Positions 7,443-14,737 of a stretch of 17,589 nt of DNA are shown here, piece by piece; the first letter of the stretch is position 1; each line of letters starts with the position of its first letter. The notes below the pieces were generated by a model. The model saw only the letters and a list, made by a program, of their open reading frames with translations, did no database searches and was not told the DNA's origin. The position numbers were made by a program, and so were the translations under genes. Origin of the DNA: an uncultured Lachnospiraceae bacterium (lineage in GTDB: Bacteria; Bacillota; Clostridia; Lachnospirales; Lachnospiraceae). The stretch spans positions 1 to 17,589 of the forward strand of contig USGM01000069.1 of the NCBI GenBank assembly GCA_900554205.1, given 5' to 3'.

Positions 7443-7709
7443 ATGATTTCAAAGGAAAAGAAAACAGCAATCATGAACGAGTATGCCAGAACACCCGGCG
7501 ATACCGGTTCACCCGAGGTACAGGTAGCAGTCCTGACAGCTAGAATCCAGGAGCTGACAGATCACCTTAAGGAGAACCCGAAGGATCATCATTCCCGTCG
7601 CGGTATGCTGAAGATGGTAGGACAGAGACGTGGTCTGCTGGATTATCTGAAGAAGAAGGATATCGAGAGATACCGTGCATTGATCGAGAAGCTCGGCCTG
7701 AGAAAATAA
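7443..7709 (+). CDS. rpsO: 30S ribosomal protein S15
   Basis: S15 binds the central domain of 16S rRNA as a primary assembly protein. The 88-aa product has the standard length and signatures: DTGSPEVQ (20-27), then LKENPKDHHSRRGMLKMVGQ and RRGLLDYLKK, the rRNA-binding helices. I choose ATG 7443 because GAGG (7431-7434) sits eight bases upstream. The in-frame TTG at 7401 would add 14 residues with no counterpart in S15. The gene is followed by pnp, the classic rpsO-pnp arrangement, with only a weak-tailed hairpin between them, so pnp is probably partly read through from here. Confidence 0.98.
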   Translation: MISKEKKTAIMNEYARTPGDTGSPEVQVAVLTARIQELTDHLKENPKDHHSRRGMLKMVGQRRGLLDYLKKKDIERYRALIEKLGLRK

Positions 7710-7724
7710 TATCAGAGACAATGA

Positions 7725-7758
7725 GAGCGGAAGGCAGCCCGGAAGGGCGCTTCCGCTT
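7725..7758 (+). terminator. Long hairpin after rpsO, weak or leaky terminator
   Basis: AGCGGAAG (7726-7733) pairs perfectly with CTTCCGCT (7750-7757), extended by a G-U pair. Inside it GCCC-GGAA-GGGC forms a second stem (7737-7748). The 3' side is TGTGTTGTGT rather than a run of T, so full termination is doubtful. It may instead serve as a processing or stabilising hairpin between rpsO and pnp. Confidence 0.45.
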
Positions 7759-7783
7759 GTGTTGTGTAAAAGTGTGGTAATTC

Positions 7784-7894
7784 GGGACAGAAGAAGGTTC
7801 CGAGACCGCTGAAAAGGATATGCGGTGCGTGTTTTTTTCAGTAGTTTCGGTGTCTTCTGTTCCTTTACAAATAAGTGAATGCCGCGAAAGCGGC
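7784..7894 (+). promoter_or_regulatory. Structured pnp leader RNA
   Basis: Three nested pairings can form one long stem: 7784-7794 with 7853-7863 (11 bp, one G-U), ACCG 7805-7808 with CGGT 7848-7851, and CTGAAAA 7809-7815 with TTTTCAG 7835-7841. A separate hairpin GCCGC-GAAA-GCGGC (7881-7894, a GNRA tetraloop) ends six bases before the GGAGG ribosome-binding site. In E. coli, PNPase autoregulates through RNase III cleavage of a leader stem; a similar role here is inference by analogy. Confidence 0.4.
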
Positions 7895-7909
7895 GGAATG
7901 GAGGATTTT

Positions 7910-10000
7910 ATGTACAAGAGCTATGAAATGGAGCTTGCAGGACGTACACTGAAGGTCGATATTGACCGTGTCGGCAAGCAGGCAAACGGATGCGCTTTCA
8001 TGCACTACGGAGATACGGTTGTACTCTGTACGGCGACGGCATCTGAGAAGCCCAGAGACGGAATTGATTTCTTCCCTCTGAGCGTTGAGTACGAGGAAAA
8101 GATGTATGCGGTGGGAAAGATTCCCGGCGGCTTCAACAAGCGTGAGGGTAAGGCGAGTGAAAATGCAATTCTCACCAGCCGTGTTATCGACAGACCTATG
8201 CGTCCCTTGTTCCCCAAGGACTACAGAAATGACGTTACACTGAACAATATGGTTATGAGCGTTGACCCGGAGTGCCGTCCTGAGCTGGTGGCTATGATCG
8301 GTGCAGCAATCGCAACCTGCATTTCCGATATTCCCTTCGACGGTCCCTGTGCCATGACACAGGTCGGCATGATCGACGGTGAATTTGTAATCAACCCTTC
8401 TCAGGAGCAGTGGAAGAACGGCGATCTGAACCTGACCGTTGCATCCACGAGGGAGAAGGTAATCATGATTGAGGCGGGTGCCAATGAGGTTCCCGAGGCA
8501 AAGATGATCGAGGCAATCTACAAGGCGCACGAGATCAACCAGACGATCATTGCGTTTATCGACAAGATCGTCGCAGAGTGCGGAAAGAAGAAGCACGAGT
8601 ACACCAGCTGTGCTATCCCGCAGGAGATGTTCGACGAGATGAAGAAGCTCGTAACTCCCGAGGAGATGGAGGTTGCCGTATTTACCGATGATAAGCAGAC
8701 CCGTGAGGAGAATATCCGCAATATTACGGCAAAGCTGGAGGAGGCTTTTGCAGAGAAGGAAGACTGGCTTCCGATCCTCGGCGAAGCTGTTTACCAGTAT
8801 GAGAAGAAGACTGTCCGCAAGATGATCCTGAAGGATCACAAGCGTCCCGACGGTCGTGAGATTACACAGATCCGTCCCCTTGCTGCGGAGGTTGACATTA
8901 TTCCCCGCGTGCACGGTTCCGCAATGTTTACGCGTGGACAGACACAGATCTGTAACGTATGTACCCTTGCACCTCTCTCCGAGCAGCAGAAGCTGGACGG
9001 ACTTGACGAGAATGAGGTCAGCAAGAGATATATGCATCACTATAACTTCCCGTCCTACTCTGTAGGCGAGACAAAGCCTTCAAGAGGCCCCGGAAGACGT
9101 GAGATCGGTCACGGCGCACTGGCAGAGAGAGCTCTGATTCCCGTGCTGCCCAGCGAGGAGGAGTTCCCCTACGCAATCCGTACCGTATCTGAGACCTTCG
9201 AGTCCAACGGTTCTACTTCCATGGCATCTACCTGTGCATCCTGTATGTCCCTGATGGCAGCGGGTGTTCCCATCAAGAAGATGGTTGCAGGTATCTCCTG
9301 CGGTCTGGTGACTGGCGAGACGGATGATGATTTCGTTCTGCTCACGGATATTCAGGGACTTGAGGACTTCTTCGGAGATATGGACTTCAAGGTAACCGGT
9401 ACAACGGAAGGTATCACCGCAATCCAGATGGACATCAAGATCCATGGACTGACAAGACCTATTGTTGAGGGTGCCATCGCAAGATGCCGTGACGCGAGAC
9501 TCTTCATCATGGATAACTGCATGAAGCCCGCTATCGCAGCGCCCAGACCGGAGGTTGGCCCTTATGCACCGAAGATCATCTCCATCCAGATTGATCCCGA
9601 GAGAATCGGTGATGTTGTAGGCCAGAGAGGTAAGACGATCAATGAGATCATTGCCCGCACCGGTGTCAAGATTGACATCACGGACGACGGTAAGGTTTCT
9701 GTATGTGGTACTGACAAGGAAATGATGGACAAGGCTGTGGAGATGATTAAGATCATTGTCACAGACTTTGAGGAAGGCCAGATCTTCAAGGGCAAGGTTG
9801 TCAGCATCAAGGAGTTCGGCGCATTCATCGAGTTTGCACCCGGCAAGGAGGGAATGGTTCACATTTCCAAGATTGCGAAGGAGAGAATCAACCGCGTTGA
9901 GGATGTACTGACGCTCGGCGATGTTGTTACGGTTGTCTGCCTCGGCAAGGATAAGATGGGCAGAATCAGCTTCTCCATGAAGGATGTTGCTCAGGCATAA
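7910..10000 (+). CDS. pnp: Polyribonucleotide nucleotidyltransferase (PNPase)
   Basis: PNPase degrades RNA 3'-to-5' using phosphate, releasing nucleoside diphosphates, and works as a ring-shaped trimer. The 696-aa product has the full domain order: first RNase PH core (about 10-140), alpha-helical linker, second RNase PH core (about 310-540), KH domain (about 550-610, with GQRG as the GXXG loop in VVGQRGKTINEII) and S1 domain (about 620-692, IFKGKVVSIKEFGAFIEF). In the second core TDIQGLEDFFGDMDFK supplies acidic residues D486 and D492, the positions expected for metal-dependent catalysis. GGAGG (7900-7904), five bases ahead, fixes ATG 7910. The in-frame ATGs at 7820 and 7898 lie in the leader structure or run into that site. 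Codon use is strongly biased, as for a highly expressed gene. A strong terminator follows. Confidence 0.97.
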   Translation: MYKSYEMELAGRTLKVDIDRVGKQANGCAFMHYGDTVVLCTATASEKPRDGIDFFPLSVEYEEKMYAVGKIPGGFNKREGKASENAILTSRVIDRPMRPLFPKDYRNDVTLNNMVMSVDPECRPELVAMIGAAIATCISDIPFDGPCAMTQVGMIDGEFVINPSQEQWKNGDLNLTVASTREKVIMIEAGANEVPEAKMIEAIYKAHEINQTIIAFIDKIVAECGKKKHEYTSCAIPQEMFDEMKKLVTPEEMEVAVFTDDKQTREENIRNITAKLEEAFAEKEDWLPILGEAVYQYEKKTVRKMILKDHKRPDGREITQIRPLAAEVDIIPRVHGSAMFTRGQTQICNVCTLAPLSEQQKLDGLDENEVSKRYMHHYNFPSYSVGETKPSRGPGRREIGHGALAERALIPVLPSEEEFPYAIRTVSETFESNGSTSMASTCASCMSLMAAGVPIKKMVAGISCGLVTGETDDDFVLLTDIQGLEDFFGDMDFKVTGTTEGITAIQMDIKIHGLTRPIVEGAIARCRDARLFIMDNCMKPAIAAPRPEVGPYAPKIISIQIDPERIGDVVGQRGKTINEIIARTGVKIDITDDGKVSVCGTDKEMMDKAVEMIKIIVTDFEEGQIFKGKVVSIKEFGAFIEFAPGKEGMVHISKIAKERINRVEDVLTLGDVVTVVCLGKDKMGRISFSMKDVAQA

Positions 10001-10015
10001 AAAGATAAAGGATAT

Positions 10016-10058
10016 TCCGGGAGCACCGCGGACTGCGAGACTCCCGGATTGTTTTTTT
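10016..10058 (+). terminator. Rho-independent terminator of pnp
   Basis: TCCGGGAG (10016-10023) pairs perfectly with CTCCCGGA (10041-10048). Three bases later a run of seven T begins (10052-10058). This closes the rpsO-pnp transcript. Confidence 0.9.
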
Positions 10059-10076
10059 GCGGATTTGTTGTATAAT
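10049..10076 (+). promoter_or_regulatory. Promoter of the Fic gene
   Basis: TATAAT at 10071-10076 is a perfect -10. TTGTTT (10049-10054) with a 16-bp spacer is a passable -35 and falls inside the tail of the pnp terminator. The start site would be near 10083. Confidence 0.5.
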
Positions 10077-10088
10077 AGAGGAAGAAAG

Positions 10089-10110
10089 TACGCAAGATAA
10101 TACGCAAGAT
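10089..10110 (+). repeat. Tandem 10-bp direct repeat in the Fic 5' region
   Basis: TACGCAAGAT occurs at 10089-10098 and again at 10101-10110, a 12-bp period. It lies just after the predicted transcription start and before the Fic start codon, where a repressor could bind. No known operator is recognised. Confidence 0.5.
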
Positions 10111-10137
10111 GTTGTGGGAAGTTAGCGGGGGCAGCTT

Positions 10138-11130
10138 ATGGGAGATTATCAACCACCTTTTACAATTACAAATGAGATATTGGCGTATGTGTCCTCTATT
10201 TCAGAGAAGGTCGGGCGTATTTCAGCGACCAGCAATTTGGAAGCAAAACCGCAGTTGAGAAGAAACAATAAAATTAAGTCTATTCACGCTTCCCTGAAAA
10301 TAGAAGCAAACTCTCTTTCTTTGGGACAGGTCAGGGATGTAATCAGTGGTAAGACTGTACTTGGAGAGCAAAGGGAAATCCAGGAAGTAAAAAATGCTTA
10401 TGCTGCTTATGAAAAGCTTTCTGAAATAGAGCCGTTCAGTATCGAAAATTTAAAGCGCTTCCATGGCATTATGACAAAATATATTGTGGAAGAATCCGGT
10501 GATTTCCGCAGAGGTGAGGAAGGAGTGTTTAATGGAGAGGAATGTATCTTCATGGCACCTCCTGCCCAACTTGTACCGCAGTTAATGGAGGAGCTTTTCG
10601 CGTGGATGAAGAAGGAAAAGAAAAATGTTCATCCATTGATTATGAGCAGCGTATTTCATTATGAATTTGTTTTTATTCATCCCTTCGCTGATGGAAATGG
10701 CAGAATGGCTAGATTGTGGCATACAGCGATGCTTGCAAAGTGGAAACCTGTGTTTGAGTATATTCCGATAGAGAGCCAGATAGAGAAGTTTCAAAATGAG
10801 TACTATGAGGCGATTGCCAGATGCCACGCGGAAGGGGAATCTACACATTTTATAGAGTTTATGCTGTCCCGGATTGATAAGATTTTGGATGAAATTTCTG
10901 TCCAGATCAGCGAGGACAATGGGCAGCTCCCGGAATACCTCAAGAGGCTGCTTGAGGTTATGGAATACGACGTTCCTTACACAAGTAATTCACTGATGAA
11001 TAAATTGGAATTGAAATCAAAAGAAGGTTTCCGCAGAAATTATTTACGTCCAGCAATTAATATGGGCTTGATTCGTATGACAATCCCGGATAAACCCAAT
11101 AGCAGGAACCAGAGATATGTCAGAGAGTAG
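10138..11130 (+). CDS. Fic-domain protein (putative AMP-transferase, class II)
   Basis: A 330-aa cytosolic protein. The Fic core motif HPFADGNGRMAR (181-192) is complete, with catalytic H181 and the GNGR anion-binding loop; the flap lies near GEECIFMAPP (133-142). Fic enzymes usually transfer AMP from ATP to Ser, Thr or Tyr of a target protein. Upstream, SLKIEANSLSL (52-62) resembles the S/TxxxE(G/N) self-inhibiting helix, with E56 as the inhibitory glutamate. That puts it in the class II group, where toxin and antitoxin parts share one chain. The remaining C-terminal part (about 265-330) looks like a small helix-turn-helix/winged-helix domain. No separate antitoxin gene precedes it. It has its own promoter, its start has only a G-rich stretch (10127-10131) as ribosome-binding site, and it is AT-richer than pnp and pyrE. 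The target is unknown. Confidence 0.88.
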   Translation: MGDYQPPFTITNEILAYVSSISEKVGRISATSNLEAKPQLRRNNKIKSIHASLKIEANSLSLGQVRDVISGKTVLGEQREIQEVKNAYAAYEKLSEIEPFSIENLKRFHGIMTKYIVEESGDFRRGEEGVFNGEECIFMAPPAQLVPQLMEELFAWMKKEKKNVHPLIMSSVFHYEFVFIHPFADGNGRMARLWHTAMLAKWKPVFEYIPIESQIEKFQNEYYEAIARCHAEGESTHFIEFMLSRIDKILDEISVQISEDNGQLPEYLKRLLEVMEYDVPYTSNSLMNKLELKSKEGFRRNYLRPAINMGLIRMTIPDKPNSRNQRYVRE

Positions 11131-11206
11131 GAGTATTGAGACTGAACTGTTACGTTTTAAAAGCGATTTCGGTGTTGTGGTTGAAAAAATCAAGATTTCA
11201 TGGTAA
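11117..11206 (+). other. Tiny ORF overlapping the Fic 3' end (29 codons), doubtful
   Basis: ATG 11117 to TAA 11206 encodes MSESRSIETELLRFKSDF followed by GVVVEKIKISW. It overlaps the Fic stop by 14 bp in another frame, with no clear ribosome-binding site. One base later a second tiny ORF (11208-11294, beginning MDKIIDDLLLKGKEQL) runs into the pyrE start in another frame. Both lie across the proposed pyrE promoter and leader, so they may be chance ORFs or remnants of a lost gene. I recognise neither. Confidence 0.15.
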
Positions 11207-11209
11207 GAT
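11181..11209 (+). promoter_or_regulatory. pyrE promoter, extended -10 type
   Basis: TTGAAA (11181-11186, 5 of 6), a 17-bp spacer, and TAAGAT (11204-11209) preceded by TGG, giving an extended -10. The start site would be near 11216, leaving a ~65-nt leader. No PyrR-type attenuator (terminator/antiterminator pair) can fit or is visible between it and the gene. Confidence 0.55.
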
Positions 11210-11280
11210 GGATAAGATAATTGATGATTTATTGCTCAAAGGAAAAGAACAGCTTGAGGAGATAAGGAGAAAAGGACAAG

Positions 11281-11955
11281 ATGGAGGCATATAAAGCTGA
11301 ATTTATCGAATTTATGGTGGACAGTGAGGTGCTGAAATTCGGCGAGTTCACCTTAAAGAGCGGAAGAAAATCCCCCTTCTTTATGAATGCGGGTGCGTAT
11401 GTGACGGGGACGCAGCTGAGGAAACTCGGTGAATATTATGCAAAGGCGATTCATGATAACTTTGGTGATGACTTTGACGTATTGTTCGGGCCGGCATACA
11501 AGGGAATCCCGTTGAGCGTGGCAACGACCATCGCTTACAGCGAGCTTTACGGCAAGGACATCCGTTACTGCTCGAACCGCAAGGAGATAAAGGATCACGG
11601 AGACGTAGGTATCCTGCTGGGCAGCAATCTGAAGGAAGGCGACAGAGTCATCATTATCGAGGATGTCACCACCTCCGGAAAGTCAATAGAGGAGACCTAC
11701 CCGGTCATCAAGGCACAGGGGAATGTCGAAGTGGAGGGACTGATCGTTTCGCTGAACCGGATGGAAAAGGGACTTGGCGGAAAGGTCGGAGCACTGGCGG
11801 AGATCAAAGAGAAATACGGATTTGACGCACACGCTATTGTAAATATGCAGGAGGTTGTGGAGCATCTTTACAACAGACCCTACAAAGGAAAGATTCATAT
11901 TGATGACACAATGAAGGCGGCGATTGATAAATATTATGAGACATATGGTGCTTAG
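11281..11955 (+). CDS. pyrE: Orotate phosphoribosyltransferase
   Basis: PyrE joins orotate to PRPP to make orotidine 5'-monophosphate, the fifth step of UMP synthesis. The 224-aa chain is a usual length. It has the PRPP-binding signature VIIIEDVTTSGKS (123-135), the substrate-side TLKSGRKSPFF (24-34), GPAYKGIPL (70-78) with a conserved lysine K73, and the mobile catalytic loop NRKEIKDHG (99-107). AAGGA-type bases just upstream (around 11270-11275) give the ribosome-binding site. No other pyr gene is adjacent; pyrF, pyrD and pyrK must lie elsewhere. It appears to be transcribed from its own promoter after the Fic gene. Confidence 0.96.
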   Translation: MEAYKAEFIEFMVDSEVLKFGEFTLKSGRKSPFFMNAGAYVTGTQLRKLGEYYAKAIHDNFGDDFDVLFGPAYKGIPLSVATTIAYSELYGKDIRYCSNRKEIKDHGDVGILLGSNLKEGDRVIIIEDVTTSGKSIEETYPVIKAQGNVEVEGLIVSLNRMEKGLGGKVGALAEIKEKYGFDAHAIVNMQEVVEHLYNRPYKGKIHIDDTMKAAIDKYYETYGA

Positions 11956-12022
11956 TGAGAAGATGAGTGAAAAGAATGATATCCTGATTACAGGAGAAAG
12001 AAAACCGGAAGGGAGTAAGATT

Positions 12023-12175
12023 ATGGAACAGAAGGTGTATAACACAATGAAGGCGGCGGGAGCGACCAATATCGCAATCGGAGTTGTCAGCATCGTGATC
12101 GGCATTGTGTCCGGCATTCTGCTGATTGTTACCGGAGGAAAGCTGATTGCCAGAAAGTCAAAAATTTTATTTTAA
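12023..12175 (+). CDS. Small single-helix membrane protein, unknown function
   Basis: A 50-aa product beginning MEQKVYNTMKAAGATNIAIG, with one long hydrophobic stretch (about 15-40, rich in Ile, Val and Gly) and a basic C-terminal end (KLIARKSKILF). The positive tail suggests the N-terminus faces out, but the call is weak. GGGAG (12011-12015) is seven bases ahead of ATG 12023. Longer in-frame starts reach back into pyrE (11924) and lack such a site. It follows pyrE by 67 bp, so it may ride on the pyrE transcript, and a hairpin terminator follows directly. I believe similar short proteins recur in Lachnospiraceae but cannot verify this. Function unknown. Confidence 0.65.
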   Translation: MEQKVYNTMKAAGATNIAIGVVSIVIGIVSGILLIVTGGKLIARKSKILF

Positions 12176-12193
12176 AAGTTAGGAGCAGATAAT

Positions 12194-12247
12194 GGGCATT
12201 TCCCGGGGCGGACGGCTTCGCAGGGGGAGTGCCCTTTTAGAGTTTTT
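12194..12247 (+). terminator. Hairpin terminator after the pyrE/small-protein unit
   Basis: GGGCATTTCCC (12194-12204) pairs with GGGGAGTGCCC (12224-12234): 11 pairs including two G-U. Then come TTTT (12235-12238) and TTTTT (12243-12247). The loop can form an inner GCG/CGC pairing. It looks like a good terminator, yet the T tract ends directly at the ATG of the next gene. Confidence 0.65.
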
Positions 12248-12568
12248 ATGAAGAAAAGAAAAGGCTATATTTTTACCAACAAAAGGCATTCCGATCGGGG
12301 CATCATGTCGGTGATCCTCGGGGTCATCAGTCTGGCTTCGCTGGGGGCTGTCGTTTTCCTTTCCTACCGCAACGGTGGGGCGGCGAAAACGGGCTTTGGC
12401 TTTACCGGCGTACTGGCATTTCTGTTTTCACTGACAGGAGAGATTCTCGGGGTCCTGACGGTTCAGGACAAGGGATATTACAGACTGTTCCCGGTGCTGG
12501 GTACGTTCTTGAATTTTCTGGCGCTGGCGGGCATTGTGCTCATTCTGTATGCGGGAGCGAACCTGTGA
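12248..12568 (+). CDS. Small three-helix membrane protein (DUF6142-like)
   Basis: A 106-aa product with a basic start (MKKRKGYIFTNKRHSDRG) and three hydrophobic stretches at about 20-41, 52-74 and 80-103. The overall form, with a TNK-H-R-IMS-ILG start, matches small Lachnospiraceae proteins I recall as DUF6142; this is from memory and was not searched. Function unknown. Odd feature: its ATG directly follows the T tract of a terminator-like hairpin, and there is no normal ribosome-binding site (only AGAG at 12239-12242). The next in-frame Met (codon 20) lies at the edge of the first helix. Expression may come from read-through, or the start may be misplaced. Confidence 0.7.
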   Translation: MKKRKGYIFTNKRHSDRGIMSVILGVISLASLGAVVFLSYRNGGAAKTGFGFTGVLAFLFSLTGEILGVLTVQDKGYYRLFPVLGTFLNFLALAGIVLILYAGANL

Positions 12569-12649
12569 CACCGGAGGGGAAATTGAAACTCGCTATGCGC
12601 AAAGAACGGGCGCAGAAATGAGAAAAAATATGGCAGAGATGGAGGCATT

Positions 12650-14695
12650 ATGGAAGAGATTACAATTTCAACAGAAGTACTTGAGGAGCGCTATGGACTG
12701 GCAGTCCAGCGCATCCGCGAAATTCAGGCTGAGAAGTTTGAAAAAGAAAATTTGAAGGATTACTTTGACTGCACGGCAAAGTTTCTCCTGCTGCTGGATG
12801 AGACGAGAGCTTTTCTGGCGGAGGACGGTCTGAAAAAGGCAGAGCTTGCAGAATTGCAGGAGCGGAACAAGGCGCTCTATGCGGATATACTGCCGGAACA
12901 CTACGAGGAGAGCTACGCCAATCCGGCTTGCGCGGTGGGCAGGCTCGGGGAGGAGTACGGTGCAAAGCTGAGCCATCTCTACGCCAGAATGCGCAATCTG
13001 ATTTCTGCCGTATACGAGGGCAGGCTGGAGGATATCGTTGTCGGAATGGAGCTGTTCCTCGAGGTTTATACCGCCTTTTCCTATGCGCTTGCGGAGGAGG
13101 GAAAGCTTCCCACTGGTGAGGAGATCAGAGATATTCTCTACTGGCATGTGAGCGACAATGCGGACAGGGATGAGGAGAGAAACGTCAGCTGCATGGTAAA
13201 CCCCGCAAACCGTTACTATGTGGATATTGTCTTGAATAGCGATCTGAAGGATGTGCGCTATCTGTACCATTACGGCACCTATGTCACGGAGAATGAACTG
13301 GAAATGGCAAGGTACATGGCAGAGCTTCCCGAGGCGACGATCGCAACGATGGCGGATACCTATACGGAAGGATACCGCATTGGCTTTGAGGTCACCGGAA
13401 AGGATCTCTCCCGCAAGAAGTCGACGGATCTCAGGTATCACCTCGGGTTTGAACGGATGATCCGCAGGGCAATCCATAATTTTGAAAAACTGAACTTAAA
13501 GCCGGTAATCAGCCGGAATATGGTCACGGGCGGAACGGTCAACAGACAGTATCTCTACGACCATAAAGATGACAATGCACTGTTTCTGGACAAGAACTAT
13601 GTAAACCGCCGTCTGGAGGTACTACACACTGCCTTTGAAAAGTATAAGAAAGAGGCAAACGGCTACGCGGGCCCTGCGGTTGTGGAGACCTTCGGCGAGG
13701 CGGACTTCAATCCGGTGAATAAGCCGGAGCGGCTGAAACTGTCCGAGGAGCAGAATAAGCTCTGGGTTGAATTCCTGACGAAATACAGCGAGCTGCGCAA
13801 GAATTATATCATTGAGGAGGAGCGGAGCTTTACCATTATCGCGTTCCCTGTGCCGGAGATCGGGCCGGTATTCAAGGAGCTCTTCGACGAGACAATCAAG
13901 CTGAACACGCTCGACTATATGCTTTACAGGGATGTACAGCAGAAGCTGATCGACGCGCTGGATAAGGCTGACTATTGTGAGGTCAAGGGCTGCGGCGAGA
14001 ACCGGACGGAGCTGAAGGTGAATCTCTGGAAGCTGAAAAATCCTGACAAGGAGACGATCTTTGAGAACTGTGTCGCTGATGTGAATATTCCGGTAGGGGA
14101 AGTGTTTACCTCGCCTGTACTGGAGGGGACGAACGGACTTCTGCATGTGACGAAGGTATTCCTGAACGGACTGGAATACCGCAACCTTGCGATTACCTTT
14201 GAGGACGGAATGATCAAGGATTATACCTGTGATAATTTCGAGAAGGAAGAGGATAATCAGAGCTTTATTAAAGAAAATATTCTGTTCAGGCATGAGACGC
14301 TGCCGATCGGTGAGTTTGCAATCGGAACGAATACAACGGCGTATGTCATGGCGAGAAGGCTCGGTGTCGAGGCAAAGCTGCCGATCCTGATTGCGGAGAA
14401 GACAGGGCCGCACTTCGCCGTGGGTGACACCTGCTATCACGGAACAGAGGACATTGCGGTGTATAATCCGGATGGAAAGGAAATTGTGGCGAGGGAGAAC
14501 TCGAGATCCAGACTGCGGAAGGAAAAGCCGGAGGAGGCATATTTCAACTGCCATACGGACATTACCATCCCCTATGATGAACTGGGCGAGCTTGCGGCGG
14601 TTACCAGGGACGGCAGCAGGATCGAGATTATCCGCAACGGCAGGTTTGTACTTCCCGGAACAGAAGTGCTCAACGAGGCATTTAACCAAAATTAG
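12650..14695 (+). CDS. M29-type metallo-aminopeptidase with long N-terminal extension
   Basis: A 681-aa cytosolic protein. The C-terminal third has the dimetal site of family M29 (AmpS/AmpT/PepS): NIPVGEVFTSP (479-489, E484), IGEFAIGTN (553-561, E555), EKTGPHFAVGDTCY (583-596, E583 and H588) and NCHTDITIP (633-641, H635 and D637). All expected ligands are present, so it should be active in trimming N-terminal residues from peptides. Typical M29 enzymes are near 410 aa. Here about 270-300 extra residues precede the core, helical and acidic in appearance, with no domain I recognise. GGAGG (12641-12645) is four bases ahead of the ATG. It stands between a small membrane-protein gene and the purine cluster, with 81-bp and 87-bp gaps, and no functional link to either is evident. 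Confidence 0.82.
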   Translation: MEEITISTEVLEERYGLAVQRIREIQAEKFEKENLKDYFDCTAKFLLLLDETRAFLAEDGLKKAELAELQERNKALYADILPEHYEESYANPACAVGRLGEEYGAKLSHLYARMRNLISAVYEGRLEDIVVGMELFLEVYTAFSYALAEEGKLPTGEEIRDILYWHVSDNADRDEERNVSCMVNPANRYYVDIVLNSDLKDVRYLYHYGTYVTENELEMARYMAELPEATIATMADTYTEGYRIGFEVTGKDLSRKKSTDLRYHLGFERMIRRAIHNFEKLNLKPVISRNMVTGGTVNRQYLYDHKDDNALFLDKNYVNRRLEVLHTAFEKYKKEANGYAGPAVVETFGEADFNPVNKPERLKLSEEQNKLWVEFLTKYSELRKNYIIEEERSFTIIAFPVPEIGPVFKELFDETIKLNTLDYMLYRDVQQKLIDALDKADYCEVKGCGENRTELKVNLWKLKNPDKETIFENCVADVNIPVGEVFTSPVLEGTNGLLHVTKVFLNGLEYRNLAITFEDGMIKDYTCDNFEKEEDNQSFIKENILFRHETLPIGEFAIGTNTTAYVMARRLGVEAKLPILIAEKTGPHFAVGDTCYHGTEDIAVYNPDGKEIVARENSRSRLRKEKPEEAYFNCHTDITIPYDELGELAAVTRDGSRIEIIRNGRFVLPGTEVLNEAFNQN

Positions 14696-14698
14696 GAG

Positions 14699-14727
14699 TT
14701 GCGTTAAGACACTTATTTTAGTAAGAT
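14699..14727 (+). promoter_or_regulatory. Possible promoter of the purine cluster
   Basis: TTGCGT (14699-14704), a 17-bp spacer and TAAGAT (14722-14727). The -10 hexamer is the same as that proposed for pyrE, but the -35 matches only 3 of 6. It begins four bases after the aminopeptidase stop (14693-14695). Confidence 0.35.
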
Positions 14728-14737
14728 GAAAGTAGCC

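Noticed and set aside
7820..7909. Longer PNPase start adding 30 residues
   Set aside because: The extra residues do not fit the PNPase N-terminus, and GGAGG is placed for ATG 7910. The region forms leader structure.
7865..9040. 391-codon open frame on the - strand opposite pnp
   Set aside because: It is leucine- and histidine-rich shadow coding against a well-supported PNPase, with no motif of its own.
10138..11130. Two-gene Fic toxin-antitoxin module
   Set aside because: No separate antitoxin gene precedes the Fic gene; the inhibitory motif appears to lie within the same protein.
11131..11280. PyrR or attenuator leader ahead of pyrE
   Set aside because: No terminator hairpin with a T run and no PyrR-type binding loop could be found; a simple promoter explains the gap.
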